Shown: positions 20,500-32,500 of the stretch, piece after piece | Layout: every line of letters begins with the position of its first letter | Position numbering within the stretch: the stretch's first letter is position 1 | Assembly (NCBI RefSeq): GCF_030867095.1 | Contig: NC_081828.1 | Location: 220,379,978 to 220,443,977, forward strand | DNA: 64,000 nt | DNA from: Alligator mississippiensis | Taxonomy: Eukaryota; Chordata; Crocodylia; Alligatoridae | Reading direction: 5' to 3' | Made by a program: the position numbers and the translations under genes | The notes under the pieces: model-generated | What the model saw: only the letters and a program-made list of their open reading frames with translations | What the model was told of the DNA's origin: nothing | The model's database searches: none

Positions 20500-23226
20500 T
20501 AGGGCTGTGCAAAGCTGTGGATCATGATTTGGATACAGAGATGATTTGGATGATTCAGAGGCCGAGTCTATTACCCTGAATTGAATCGCTGGAAGCTTTA
20601 GGCTTTCCGAATCAATTTGGAAAAGATTCGGCAATTCGGCTACAGGGTATAATGGGGAATCAATGAAATATCTATAGTGTTATTATCTTTTGATTGATTT
20701 AGATGAAACATGCCGGGATGGTAGCTTCTGCTGAGAGCATGATGTGTGCAAAGTTTCAAGGAGATAAGTGCAGGGGTTTCTGGGAAACTGCACCTCAAAG
20801 TTATGAAAGCAAAACTCATGTCACGTGTGTGTTAAGCCACAGGGGGGTGAAAACTGCAGGGATGGTAGCTCTTTCAGGGGCAACAGCACCTGCCAAGTTT
20901 CGAGGAGATCGGTGCAAAGGTTTGGGGGAAACTGCACCTCAAGCTGCGGACAAGCAAAACTCGTGCCATGGGTGACACCGTGTGTGTTAAGGTGCAACAG
21001 GGTGACAGCTGCAGGGATGGTGGCCCCTGCTTGACCACGAAGCCTGCCAGCTGTGAAGGAGATCGGTGCAGGGGCTTCTGGGTTCTGGGGCCTGCACCCC
21101 TCGCTGCTGACAGGCAAAACTCGTGTCATGGGTGCTTGTGCAGCTGTCTCTCTCTCGGGGCACAGAGGGAGGCGGGGGAACTAGGTCAGGCCCGGCTGCT
21201 AAGCTACTGTGTTACCAATCAACCATGATTCACTCAGGGGCTGGCTCAATACACAGTAGCTAGGTACTAGATAACGAGTTAATGAGCAAGGATGAACACC
21301 TACAAAACCACAGACTAACGAGAGGAAAGAATCAGTACGGAGCCGGGATCTCCTTCTGCCCCAAGACAGAGACAGTCAGTTGCACAAGCACCCATGTCAC
21401 GAGTTTTGCCTGTGAGCAGCTCGGGGTGCCGGGCCCCAGAACCCCCCTGCACCCATCTCCTCCACAGCTGGCAGGCTTTGTGGCCACAGCAGGGCCTAGC
21501 AGCCAGGCCTGCAGTAGTTTCCCCCCCACCCCGCCCGTGCCTCAAGAGAGACAGTTGCACAAGCACCCATGACACGAGTTTTGCCTGTCAACAGCTAGAG
21601 GTGCAGGGCTGTCTCCTCGATAGCTGGCAGGCTTCGTAGCCTCAGCAGGGGCTAGCAGGCCTGCAGCTTTCACCCTCGTGTGCCTTAAAACACACAGCGT
21701 CACCCGTGTCATGAGTTTTGCTTGTCCGCAGTTTGAGGTAGTTTCCTCCAAACCCATGCACCTATCCCCTTGAAACATGGCAGGCTTTGTGGCCTCAGCA
21801 AGAGATACCATCCCTGCAGTCTTCACCCCCCTGTGGCTTAACACACACACGTGACATGAGTTTTGTTTTCAGGACTTTGAGGTTCAGTTTCCCAGAAACC
21901 CCCACCCCTATCTCCTTGAAATTTGGCACATCATGTGTGGCAGAAGGCTACCTCTGTTTCTCCCCCAAAACTCTGCTCTGTGACAATTTGGTTAGGATGG
22001 GCCCAGCAGAGGATACACACCTTACCCTATCCCTGTAGGTAACCTGAGCTGGATACATCCCTGAGGGAGGGGGGAAACCTGCTCCCTGTGCCTACATGAC
22101 TGGCATCACATACCTGGGTGAGGGGCTTGGGCACCCTGGTGGGCTAGAGACTGCCAGTCTGCCCAGCAACCAGTGATGCATTTCAAATTGGTTGGCTGAC
22201 AGCAAAGAGATGCTGGCCTCCATTGGACCGATAAATGAGGTCATAAGGGCTATGCAAGTTAAGGACTCCCCAGGAGGAGGGAGCAGCAGCCATGAGGAAA
22301 ACTGAGAGAGAGGGGGAGAGAGAGAGGAGCTGGGGCATCTGAAACTTGCTCTCTCTCTCAAAACTCATGATCAATGAACTGCCGGCCTCCAGAGGGAAAC
22401 TCCACCTGCCTCTGGATGATACGTGTGAGTAAGCTACCTGAGGTCTAACTGGATATATAGCTTGCAGTAACTCAGATGCAAGATCAAAGGCTACCCAGCC
22501 ACCCTGTTTGCTCTATGGGATTTCTCTGATACTACTCAACTCTGTACCCTAGTCCAACCCTACCCCTTGTTACCAATACAGTTCTCCTTTGTACCTACCA
22601 TAGGAGACTTATTGGGAGTGGGTCTCGATTATGCCTTGGGGTCTCCTTGGTTTGGCTGACTATGGGAGACCACTACCTGTGTTTCCGACTGAGGGTAGCA
22701 CCCTGTTTTTGAAGCGAGTCAAGTACCCTCGAGGGCTACTAGGCCTGTGTTTCCCAGGGGTGCAGAGCCAGAATCAAGCCCATCCCTGGGTGGTGGCAGC
22801 TCTACCCCCAGGCTAGCGGGTGTGCTCCAGGAATGGGGTCGGCCAAACATGAGGCGCCTCCGGAGGAAGGGGGTTGGCCAGACGTGAGGTGCCCCCAGGG
22901 AGGCACTCGGAGCCTGGAAGGTGGTCGGGAGCAGTGAGGTGAGTGGCTCAATGCAGGAGCACCTGCTACTGGCCCGCCACATCATGCTCTCAGCAGAGGC
23001 TACCATACCTACACGTTTCATCTGAATCAGTCAAAAGACGACAAAGTTATAGATATTTCATTGATTCTCCATTATACTCTATGGCCAAATCTCCGAATTG
23101 CCTCCAAATCCTCCAAAGTGATTTGGACGAATCGAATCGGAAAAACTATTTGGATCTCCAGATCAAATCTCTGGCATCCAAATCGGCCGAGTCTAAATTG
23201 AATAGTTCCCTATTCAAACAGGCCTA
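20500..23226. mobile_element. hAT-type DNA transposon built of subrepeats, with 8-bp target duplication
   Basis: Flanked by a perfect 8-bp duplication CTGCTTTC (20492-20499 and 23227-23234); the paralogous site in gene D has a single CTGCTTTC at 51011-51018. Ends begin TAGGGCTGTG on the left and TAGGCCTGTT on the inverted right end. Subterminal regions are long inverted repeats: 'gaatcaatgaaatatctata' near 20660 is present inverted near 23055. The middle consists of tandem units of about 145-160 bp, each holding 'gcaaaactc.tgtcacgggtg'-like text, and of their inverted forms. No transposase frame. A solo LTR occupies 21936-22981. Confidence 0.85.
21936..22981 (+). mobile_element. Solo LTR, family LTR-1, nested in the hAT element
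   Basis: Begins TGTGGCAGAA, ends GCCCGCCACA and is flanked by the 5-bp repeat TCATG (21931-21935, 22982-22986). The 6-bp inverted ends and target size are those of retroviral LTRs. The 3' 170 bp match the end of 29921-30876 in inverted orientation. No viral genes are attached. It is younger than the hAT that it interrupts. Confidence 0.85.
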
Positions 23227-23628
23227 CTGCTTTCCAAGCTGCCAGGCTGCATATTGCCAGTTGAATCATTATCCACCAATATGGCTCGTTAATAATCAGC
23301 CATCAGTATCAACTCAAAAAATCTTTACTGGTGCACACCAGCCACGTGTCCTTGTCTCAGCAGGGTCCGAGGTGATGGGGCTGACAGCTGGGACAGAAAC
23401 CCTCAGAGTCTGACTCTGAACTCCCCTGAGGGAACATTAGCCCGCCACAAGGACCTGCCTTTCCCTCACTCCCTGCACTTTGGGTTTTGAAGGAAGACCT
23501 TGATTTCTTGAGGGAACGCAAGGGCCAAAGTCCAGGCCTGCTCGGGCCCATCCATGCAGAAGAGATAGCAGTGTCTGCCCCTTGCCAGCAGCACAGGGAC
23601 TAATCTGGAGCTTCTCTTCCCCACTCAG

Positions 23629-26600
23629 GAGGTGCCTGGCTCCTCGGTGGAGCTGAGGAGGAGAATCATGCAGAAAGGCCTGCAAACCTAGAACCACCAT
23701 GGGCTTCCCCAGGGAATTTTGGTGACATGGACTCCCTGAGACCTGAGAAGGATCAACGGCCCAAGAGTCAGGGGAGACCCCAGAAGCAGATGAAGAATGT
23801 AGCGGTGAACCAGGTACCATCTCCAGTTGGGCGGGACAGTGGAGAAGGGGCAGAACCCAGAAAGAGCCCTGGCTGCAGGGAAGAATTTGTGGAGCTGAGA
23901 GACCTAAAGAGCCACTGGAAAGATGCACTGCATCCCAGCCAAGGCATTGGAAAGGGCCTCGGAGGGAAGCAGGAGCTCACTGCCCAGCACCGGGGCAAAG
24001 CCCACACTTCCCCCAAGGTCAGAAAAACCTTTAACTGCCCATTCCTCCTGGCTCTTCACAAGATAAGACACACTGGGCAGAAGTCCCACATATACACCAG
24101 GTGTGGGAAGAGCTTTATCTGCCTCTTGACCCTGGTTACTCACTGCTCATCCTATTCTGGAAAGCTACCCCACCGGTTCACCAAGTGGGTGAAGAGCTTT
24201 GTGTGACCCATAGACCTGGTCAAGCACCTACATTTGGAGAGGGGGAAGTGTCAGGCACAGCTGTGTCAAGTGTGACAAGACCTTCACCCATTTTTTCTCC
24301 CTGTCTCAGCACCGACGCACCCACCTGGGCAGGAAGACACACCGCTGCACTAAGTGCAAGAAGAACTTCATCTGCTGGCAAGACCTGTCCCAGCACCAGT
24401 GTGGGCAGCACTGCTGCACCAAGTGTGGGAAGAGATTCAAGCAGGTCTCCAACCTGGCCAGGCACTGGTGCATGCACACAAGGGAGAAGCCACATCAGTG
24501 CTCAGAGTGCGAGAAGAGCTTCACCCGATCTTCCAACCTGGCCCGGCACCATCAGATCCACACACAAAAGAAACCAAATCAGTGCTCGGTGTGTGGTAAG
24601 AACTTCACACACTCCTCCAGGCTGGCCCAGCACCAGCCTATCCATACAGGGGAGAAGCCACATCAGTGCTCGGAGTGTGGGAAGAGCTTCAGTCAGTCCT
24701 CCAGCCTGGCTGAGCACCAGCGTATCCACACAGGGGAGAAGCCACATCAGTGCTTGGGCTGTGGTAAGAGGTTCGCTCGCTCCTTCACCCTGGTTCAGCA
24801 CCAGCGTATCCACACAGGAGAGAAGCCACATCAGTGCTCGGAGTGTGGGAAGAGCTTCAGTCAGTCCTCCAGCCTGGCTGAGCACCAGCGTATCCACACA
24901 GGGGAGAAGCCACATCAGTGCTTGGGCTGTGGTAAGAGGTTCGCTCGCTCCTTCACCCTGGTTCAGCACCTGCGTATCCACACAGGAGAAAAGCCACATC
25001 AGTGCTTAGAGTGTGGTAAGAGCTTTGCTTACTCCTCCAACCTGGCCCAGCACCAGCTTATCCACACAGAGAAGAAACCACATCAATGCTCGGAGTGCGG
25101 TAAGAGCTTCACTCTGTCCTCCAGGCTGGCCCGGCACCAGCTCAGTCATATGGGGAAACCACATCAGTGCTCAGAGTGTGGGAAGAGCTTCACTCTCTCC
25201 TCCAGGCTGGTCCAGCACCAGCTTATCCATATGGGAGAGAAGCCACATCAGTGCTCGGAGTGTGGGAAGAGCTTCACTTACTCCTCCCGGCTGGCCCAGC
25301 ACCAGCTTATCCATACAGGGGAGAAGCCACATCAGTGCTCGGAGTGTGGGAAGAGCTTCACCCGGTCCTCCCACCTGGCCCGGCACCAGCTCATTCATAC
25401 GGGGGAGAAGCCACATCAGTGCTCAGAGTGTGGGAAGAGCTTCGCTGTCTCCTCTAGCCTGGCTAAGCACCAGCTTATCCACACAGGAGAGAAGCCACAT
25501 CAGTGCTCGGAGTGTGGGAAGAGCTTCACCCAGTCCTCCCACCTGGCCCGGCACCAGCTCATTCATATGGGTGAGAAGCCATATCAGTGCTCAGAGTGTT
25601 GGAAGACTTTCACTGACCCTTCTAGGCTGGCCCAGCACCAGCTTATCCACACAGGGGAGAAACCACATCAGTGCTCAGAGTGTGGGAAGAGCTTCACCCA
25701 GTCTTCCAACATGGCCCGGCACCAGCTCATCCATATGAGGGAGAAGCCACATCAGTCCTTGGAGTGTAGAAAGAACTTCACTGTCTCCTCCAGTCTAGCT
25801 AAGCACCAGGTCATTCGTATGGGGGAGAAGCCACATAAGTGCTCAGAGTGTGGGAAGAGCTTCGCTCACTCCTCCCAGCTGGCCCAGCATCAGCTTATTC
25901 ATACAGGGGAGAAGCCACATCAGTGCTCAGAGTGTGGGAAGAGATTCACTCAGTCTTCCAACATGGCCCGGCACCAGCTCATTCATATGAGGGAGAAGCC
26001 ACATCAGTGCTTGGAGTGTGGGAAGAGCTTCGCTGTCTCCTCCAGCCTAGCTAAGCACCAGCTCATTCATACTGGAGAGAAGCCACATAAGTGCTCAGAG
26101 TGTGGGAAGAGCTTCGCTCACTCCTCCCAGCTGGCCCAGCATCAGCTTATTCATACAGGGGAGAAGCCACATCAGTGCTCAAAGTGTGGGAAGAGATTCA
26201 CCCAATCTTCCAACATGGCCCGGCACCAGCTCATTCACATGAGGGTGAAGCTACATCAGTGCTTGGAGTGTGGGAAGAGCTTCACTCTCTCTTCCAGCCT
26301 GGCGAAGCACCAGCGTATCCACACAGGGGAGAAGCCACATCAGTGCTCCGTGTGTGGGAAGAGCTTCACTGTTTCCTCCAGCCTGGCTAAGCACCAGCTC
26401 ATTCATATGGGGGAGAAGCCACATCGGTGCTTGGAGTGTGGGAAGAGCTTCACTCTCTCCTCCAGCCTGGCTAAGCACCAACGTATCCACACAGGGGAGA
26501 GGCCACATCAATGCCCAGAATGTGGTAAGAGCTTCACCCAGTCCTCCAGCCTGGTTGAGCACCTGCGTATCCACACAAGAGAAAAGCCACATCAGTGCTC

Positions 26601-27015
26601 AGAGTGTGGGAAGAGCTTTGCTTTCTTCTCCAGCCTGGGTAAGCACCAACGTATCCACACAGGGGAGAAGCCATATCAGTGCTTGGAGTGTGGTAAGAGG
26701 TTCACTCAGTCCTCTACCCTGTCTCAGCACCACCATATCCACACAGGGGAGAAACCACATCAGTGCTCGGACTGTGGTAAGAGCTTTGCTCGCTCCTCCA
26801 GGCTGGCCCAGCATCGGCTTATCCATACAGGGGAGAAGCCACATCACTGCTCAGAGTGCAGGAAGAGCTTCACCCGATCCTCCCACCTGGCCCGGCACCA
26901 GCTCATTCATATGGGGAAGAAGCCACATCAGTGCTCAGAGTGTGGGAAGAGCTTCACTGCCTCCTCCAGCCTGGCTAAGCACCAGCTCATTCACACAGGA
27001 GAGAAGCCACATTGA
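23629..27015 (+). CDS. Gene A last exon: linker plus 30-finger C2H2 array
   Basis: Acceptor 'ccccactcag'; spliced to KRAB-B it reads PGGAWLLGGAEEE, then a linker (MDSLRPEKDQ at 23727). Two decayed finger-like segments follow, then an in-frame TGA (24204-24206) and a one-base insertion relative to gene B (about 24220-24240). The array frame then runs without a break to TGA at 27013-27015, encoding 30 consecutive 28-residue fingers with HTGEKPHQ-type linkers after one atypical finger pair. Finger 16 is degenerate (first Cys to Ser, last His to Arg) and finger 8 is one residue short. A putative intron at 23814-24309 (CAG|GTACCA ... CTCAG|CAC) is in phase 0 on both sides and would remove both lesions. 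Without it this would be a disrupted gene. The product would bind DNA through selected fingers. Confidence 0.85.
23814..24309 (+). other. Putative internal intron in gene A last exon
   Basis: Bounded by AACCAG|GTACCA and by a pyrimidine tract 'ttttttctccctgtctcag'. The exon part before it is 185 bp (phase 1 to 0) and the array resumes in phase 0 at 24310. Length is 496 bp, which is not a multiple of three, so splicing would restore the frame that the genomic sequence has lost. The donor is weak at positions +4 to +6; the acceptor is strong. Genes B and C have the same boundaries. Confidence 0.45.
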
Positions 27016-27177
<162 letters not shown>

Positions 27178-27209
27178 TAATTCTTCCAGCTATGCTGGAA
27201 TTGCTTGGA

Positions 27210-27345
27210 GATGTATACCTGCTCAGTAGGGCTATGCAGAATTTCACTAGCAGTCTCATTTCAACGGTGTTTCGACTCATGTCAATATGCAATAGTTCAC
27301 CCATCATTTGACCCTTTTAGGGTCGTGCAGAACCCGAACAACACA
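27210..27345. repeat. Small hAT-like remnant in gene A 3' region
   Basis: Contains 'agtagggctatgcagaattt', resembling the TAGGGCTGTGCAAA end of the larger hAT element. Short, and without clear target duplications. Confidence 0.35.
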
Positions 27346-27539
27346 GAGGCCTAACCCTAAGTTTTGATGAGGGGAGGGGTTTAAAAGAAATGCTTCATGC
27401 AGAGGCCAGCCCAGATGCTTGGGGAACTTGTGAGTAGATGGTCTTTAAATCAGCCCCAATCCATCATTCTCTAAAAGTAGGCAGTGCTCCCAGGGGGAGA
27501 AGAAGTGCCTTCACAATAGGGTTCACCCCCTTATGCAAC

Positions 27540-27930
27540 TGGCTCTATATGACATCCAGGGCCTGTGCTTCGTAGACTCCCAACTTTGTCCTCCCTTCTG
27601 GTCCCCGGGTTCTGGTATGTGAGGCTCTAGAGTTGCAGGAAGGAGGACATTTACCGCTGGGCAGGCATTCCCTGCCTTCCACCCTGACCTTGCCTTTCCT
27701 CCCCACCACGTCACCCCCCTGCCAGGCTCACACATGCTCACTGGGGTCTGCAATAAGCTGATACTGCCACGCCATGAGCTCAATTTGGCAGGTTTTGTTT
27801 CTCAGCCACTTGTCAGAACTCTGCATCACCAGGTGCCAGCTGCTGCCCCCCACAATCCCTTCATCCCATTCTCTGTAATGTATTCCTTGCTAATCCAGTC
27901 CCACAATTTAACACTGGGCTGGGAAATGAT
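27540..27930 (+). other. Duplicated downstream segment of the zinc-finger unit
   Basis: Matches 57640-58035 in inverted orientation (downstream of gene C), sharing 'gtatgtgaggctct.gagttg' and 'tggcaggttttg.ttctcagcc'. It is therefore part of the duplicated gene unit, probably 3' UTR or flanking sequence. The remainder to 28360 shows nothing coding; 28261-28360 is G/T-rich simple sequence. Confidence 0.65.
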
Positions 27931-29504
27931 TTGGCTGGAGAGCTGTTTACACAGTTTAGGTAAGCTGTCACATGGGTAGCCCCGTCCCTTGACAAGTGTT
28001 CCACCCCTTAGTTGCCATATTGGGACTGGAAGTCCAGCCCCCTAAACTCTGAGCTTTTCCACCAGAAGTCCCTTCCCTTGCCTCAAGAAGCACTTCTTTC
28101 AGCAAGGGGGTTTGCCATCTTGGAACCAGAAAAATATCAAATTATATTTTAAAAATTGAACATCTACAACATTCACTAATTTGTTTTTGTCCTGATTTAC
28201 ATGTGTTTGTGTAGTATACACAGAGATGATTTCACAGTAGCTTAAAATGAAGTCTTACTTTTCTGTATTGTTGGGGGGGTGGGTATTGGTTTGTGGGGTG
28301 TGTGGGTATTTGGGGTGTGGGGGATGTGGGTGTGAGAATATGGGGTGTCGTGTGTGTGAGGGATCTACATTGCTGTAGCTGTAATTGCTTTAATTGCTTA
28401 TATTGCTAGTTTTTCTACTGAATTACTTAGCCATTAAGATAAAGTTAAATAGTTTTATGATTTACTTTCCATACTTTAATCGGTCATTATTGTTTTGGAA
28501 TTAGCCATCTATTTTAAATTTCCTAGTGCTTAGCATAAATATTTTTGACCTATTTGTCTCATGTTTTTAGAACTTAAATTTGGTATAAGGAAAATGCTTA
28601 TGGAGGGTCTGTGGTGTGTCTGGCATGTTTGAAAAGTGGTAGTGAAAGAATGAATGATGTATGTATGTGACCATGTGAAGGAAGACAGTCCCCTTGCAGC
28701 AGGTGAAAATAGCCTTCTGTGGCTTAACAGTTAAAGGTTGCAGTGACACAAAGTCAGCAGCTAAGGATTACCAAATACTAGACCATGCCTTCACCCTGAC
28801 GGCTGAAGACTACAAGCAGCGACCCCCCTGAAGATTGCAGGTCACAAAGCCAGAAGATCATGTCCTACCAAGCCCAGCCTGCCAATTGGACAAGGAGGAT
28901 GACCTTTGTTGAGCTGACACTAGCATATTAATCTTTTAATTAGGTGTAGTATTATCTAGTTTTATTTAGGCTTTATTGTTATGCAATGCAAGACTTGGAC
29001 TCCACTTTGTATTGCTTACCATAAATAAGAATAGTTATTTTATTTCAAGTTGACAAATTAAGTTGTTATTTGTCTATACTCTGATTATTATATTTTCATA
29101 GAAGTATTTCTTTTATATTATTTTAAACTTTCAGATGCATGGATGAATGAATGTAGAGTGAATGGTAAAAGCAGAGCAAGCTATGAATATGTGTCAATAA
29201 GTTACCAAACAGCGGATCACACTGCAGAAACAGTTGGTGGTGTTTCTACCAAATGGTGGATCCCACTGAAGAACTAATTGATACCAGACGAGGAAAAGAT
29301 AAGCAGCAGAGACCAGCTTAAAACAAGGCCTGGACAGCATCCCAAGGCTAAAGGACTCCCTTTGCGATGGACCCTGCCTGCACCGTGATAACAGAGGAAG
29401 TTTCAATGATACTAGCACCTGGGGCAATGATGTATGAGCTTGACCTCATGCCAGAATGGAAAAGTACCCTTGTCTCAAACAAAGACTTACAATCCCTGTA
29501 GTTT

Positions 29505-32500
29505 CATAGTTCATAGTTGGTCGGGTTGGAAGGGACCTAATCAGATCATCAAGTCCGACCCCCTGCCATGGGCAGGAAAGGATACTGGGGTCAAACGACC
29601 CTGGCTAGGTGTCTATCCAGCCTCCTTTTGAAGACCCCCAGGGTAGGGGCAAACACCACCTCCCTTGGAAGCTGGGTTCATCTCCTAGCTGCCCTGACCA
29701 TGAAAAAGTGCCTCCTAATGTCCAGCCTGAATCTACTCTCAGTCAGCTTACGGCCATTATTTCTTGTTACTCCTGGTAGTGATCGGGGGAACAGGAACTA
29801 TCCCAGTGCTTGCTGGTCCCCCTTGGCAAGCTTGTAGGTGGCCACCAGATCCCCCTCAGCCTTCTTTTGTGGAGGCTGAACAGATTCAGGTCCCATAACC
29901 TCTCCTCATAGGGCCTACCCTGTGGCGGGCCAGTAGGGGGCGCTCCTGTGTTGAGCCACCCACCTCACTGTGCCCGATCACCGTCCAGGCTCCGAGTGCC
30001 TCCCTGGGGTGCCTCCCGTCCGGCCGACCCCTTCCCTGGAGCACACCCGCTAGCCTGGGGTTCCCACTGCCACCATCCAAGGCTCTAGACTCACTTCTGG
30101 CTCTGCGCACCTTGGAGAACACAGGCCTGATCGTCCAATGGGTACTAGACCCAATACAAGCACTTGGGGCACTTCCCCAAGTCAGGGGCTTAATAGGAAA
30201 GTCTCCCTTAGTCCGCAGACCTAAGGGCCCTCCTAGGCATAATTTAGACCCACCCCTCAATAAGTCTCCCACACCGGTCACAAAGGAGAACGTTATTGAT
30301 TACAGGGGGTAAGGCGGAAACAGGGTAAAAGGTAGAGCAATATTAGAGGAATATCAAAGGAATCCCATAGAGCAAACTAGAATGGCTGAGGTAGCCGTTT
30401 TAACATGCATCTGAGTTACTGAAGCTAAATATCTCGCCTGATCTCTAGTAGCTTACTCACTCGCATCATCCAGAGGTGGTTGGAGTTTCCTCTGGAGGCA
30501 GGGCGCTCTTGGAGCATGCGGTGATGAGGAGAGAGAGAGTTTCAGATTCACCTGGATGACCACATGGCTAATGGCTCCCTTTTTCCTGGCCTGGGCCTTT
30601 TTATCACCTCTCTGACCTCAGCAGCCCGGTCCAATCGAAGCTGCCAATACTGGCCACAAGCCGACCAATCTACCAAGCATCCCTGGCTACCTGGGCCCGC
30701 GCAGGGCTGGGCTTTCCCCCCTGCCCAGGTGACCAGAGCATCCGCCTCCCAGGCCCCAGGCCTTTGTCATGTAGACAAGGTGGGAGATCCCCGCCCTGAG
30801 GGATTCAACAGCAGCCTCTCAGGCTGGTGGAGACAGATCTCTGGAGAGGGGCACCCACAGTGGCATTTCTGCCACATACCCTGCTGCCCCCTGACCATGT
30901 GAGTGGCCCTCCTCTGAACCATCTCGATGCTGTCCACATCCCTCCTGAAGTGCGGCACTCAGAACTGGATGCTGTACTCCAACTGCGGCCTTACCAATGT
31001 CGCATAGAGGGGGAGGATCACCTCCTTGGACCTGCTCGAGATGCATCTGTGGATGCACGACAAGGTGCAGTTAGCCTTCCTGACCGTGTCCCCACACTGT
31101 CGGCCCATGTTCATCTTGGAATCAATAGCGAATCCAAGATCCTTTTCTGCCTCTGCACGGACAAGAAGGGAGTTCCCCAGCCTGTAGGTCCGCTGCTGGT
31201 TCTTCCTCTCCAGGTGCAGCACCTTGCACTTGTCAGTGTTGAAACCCATCCTCTTCTCATCTACCCACCCCTATAACCTGTCCAGATCCAATTGCAGCCT
31301 GTACCTCTCTTCTAGTGTGCTCACTTGTCCCCAAATATTAGTGTCATCTGCAAACTTGAACAAGGTGCTTTTCACCCCCTCGTCCAAGTCACCGATGAAG
31401 ATATTGAACAGTGCGGGCCCAAGGACTGAGCCCAGGGGGACCCCACTGCCCACGTCCCTCCATGTCAAAAATGACCCATCCACCACCACTCTGGGTGTAG
31501 CCCTTCAGCCAATTTGCGACCCATCTGACTGTGTAGACATTGACGCCACAGTCGTCTAATTTTTGAATGAGGATGGGGTGAGAGATAGTGTCGAAGGCCT
31601 TCCTAAAGTCCAGAAAGACTACGTCCACCACAACACCTGTTTCCAAGGATTTTGTGACCTGGTCGTAGAAAGCCACTAGGTTGGTCTGACAGGACCTGCC
31701 TCTAATGAACCCATTATGATTGCCCCTAAATATAATCTCCCCTGCTGGTCCCTTGCAGATGTGCTCCGGGATAATTTTCTCAAACAGCTTCCCCGGGACC
31801 GAGATAAGACTAATGGACCTATAGTTTCCTGGGTCCTCCTTCCTCCCCTTTTTGAAAATGGAAACCACATTGGCCTTTTTCCAGTCCTCCTGGCCAGAGC
31901 ACCACAAATGCTCATAAAGCCGTGCCAGGGGTCCCGCAATGACCTCTGTCAATGCCCTCAGCACTCCGGGGTGGAAATCATCAGGACCTGCTGATTTCAA
32001 CATGTCTAGTCCCACCAAAAGTTCCCTGACTAGGTCCTCGCTGACCCTGGGCCTGGCTGCACCTCCCCTGGGTCCATCCAGATTCCCAGTAGGGGGGATG
32101 GCCCTGTCCCTGCTCAGAAAAATGGAAGAAAAGAATCTGTTAAGGAGATTAGCTTTCTCATCTGGTGTTACCACCACATTACCAAGCATGTCCTGCAGAG
32201 GCCCCGCTTTATTTGATAGTTTCTTTTTACCTGCTATGTATTTAAAAAAGGACTTCTTGTTATCTTTGATCTAGGTTGCTTGTCCCAGTTCCATCTCTGC
32301 CTTAGCCTTCCTAACAGCCTCCCCACAATCTCAAGCAATGGAGGTATAATCCTCCTTGGTGATGCCCCTCCCTTCCATTGGATGTACGCCTCCTTTTTGG
32401 CTTTGACACATTCCTGGATGCTTTTGGTGAGCCGTGGGGGCTTTTGAGTGCTCTTGCCCCCTTTGATCCGTGTGGGGATTGTCACCCTTTGGGCTTGGAG

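Noticed and set aside
20703-21228. Cys-containing repeated frames (KFRGDRCKG, QGDKCRGF) that look like a repetitive protein
   Set aside because: They are translations of the 145-160 bp subrepeats of the hAT element and occur in both orientations with changing frames.
24101-25009. Long open frame overlapping gene A fingers, rich in Ser/Pro/Thr
   Set aside because: It is a different frame of the 84-bp finger repeat. Similar frames appear in every finger array here on both strands; they reflect repeat composition.
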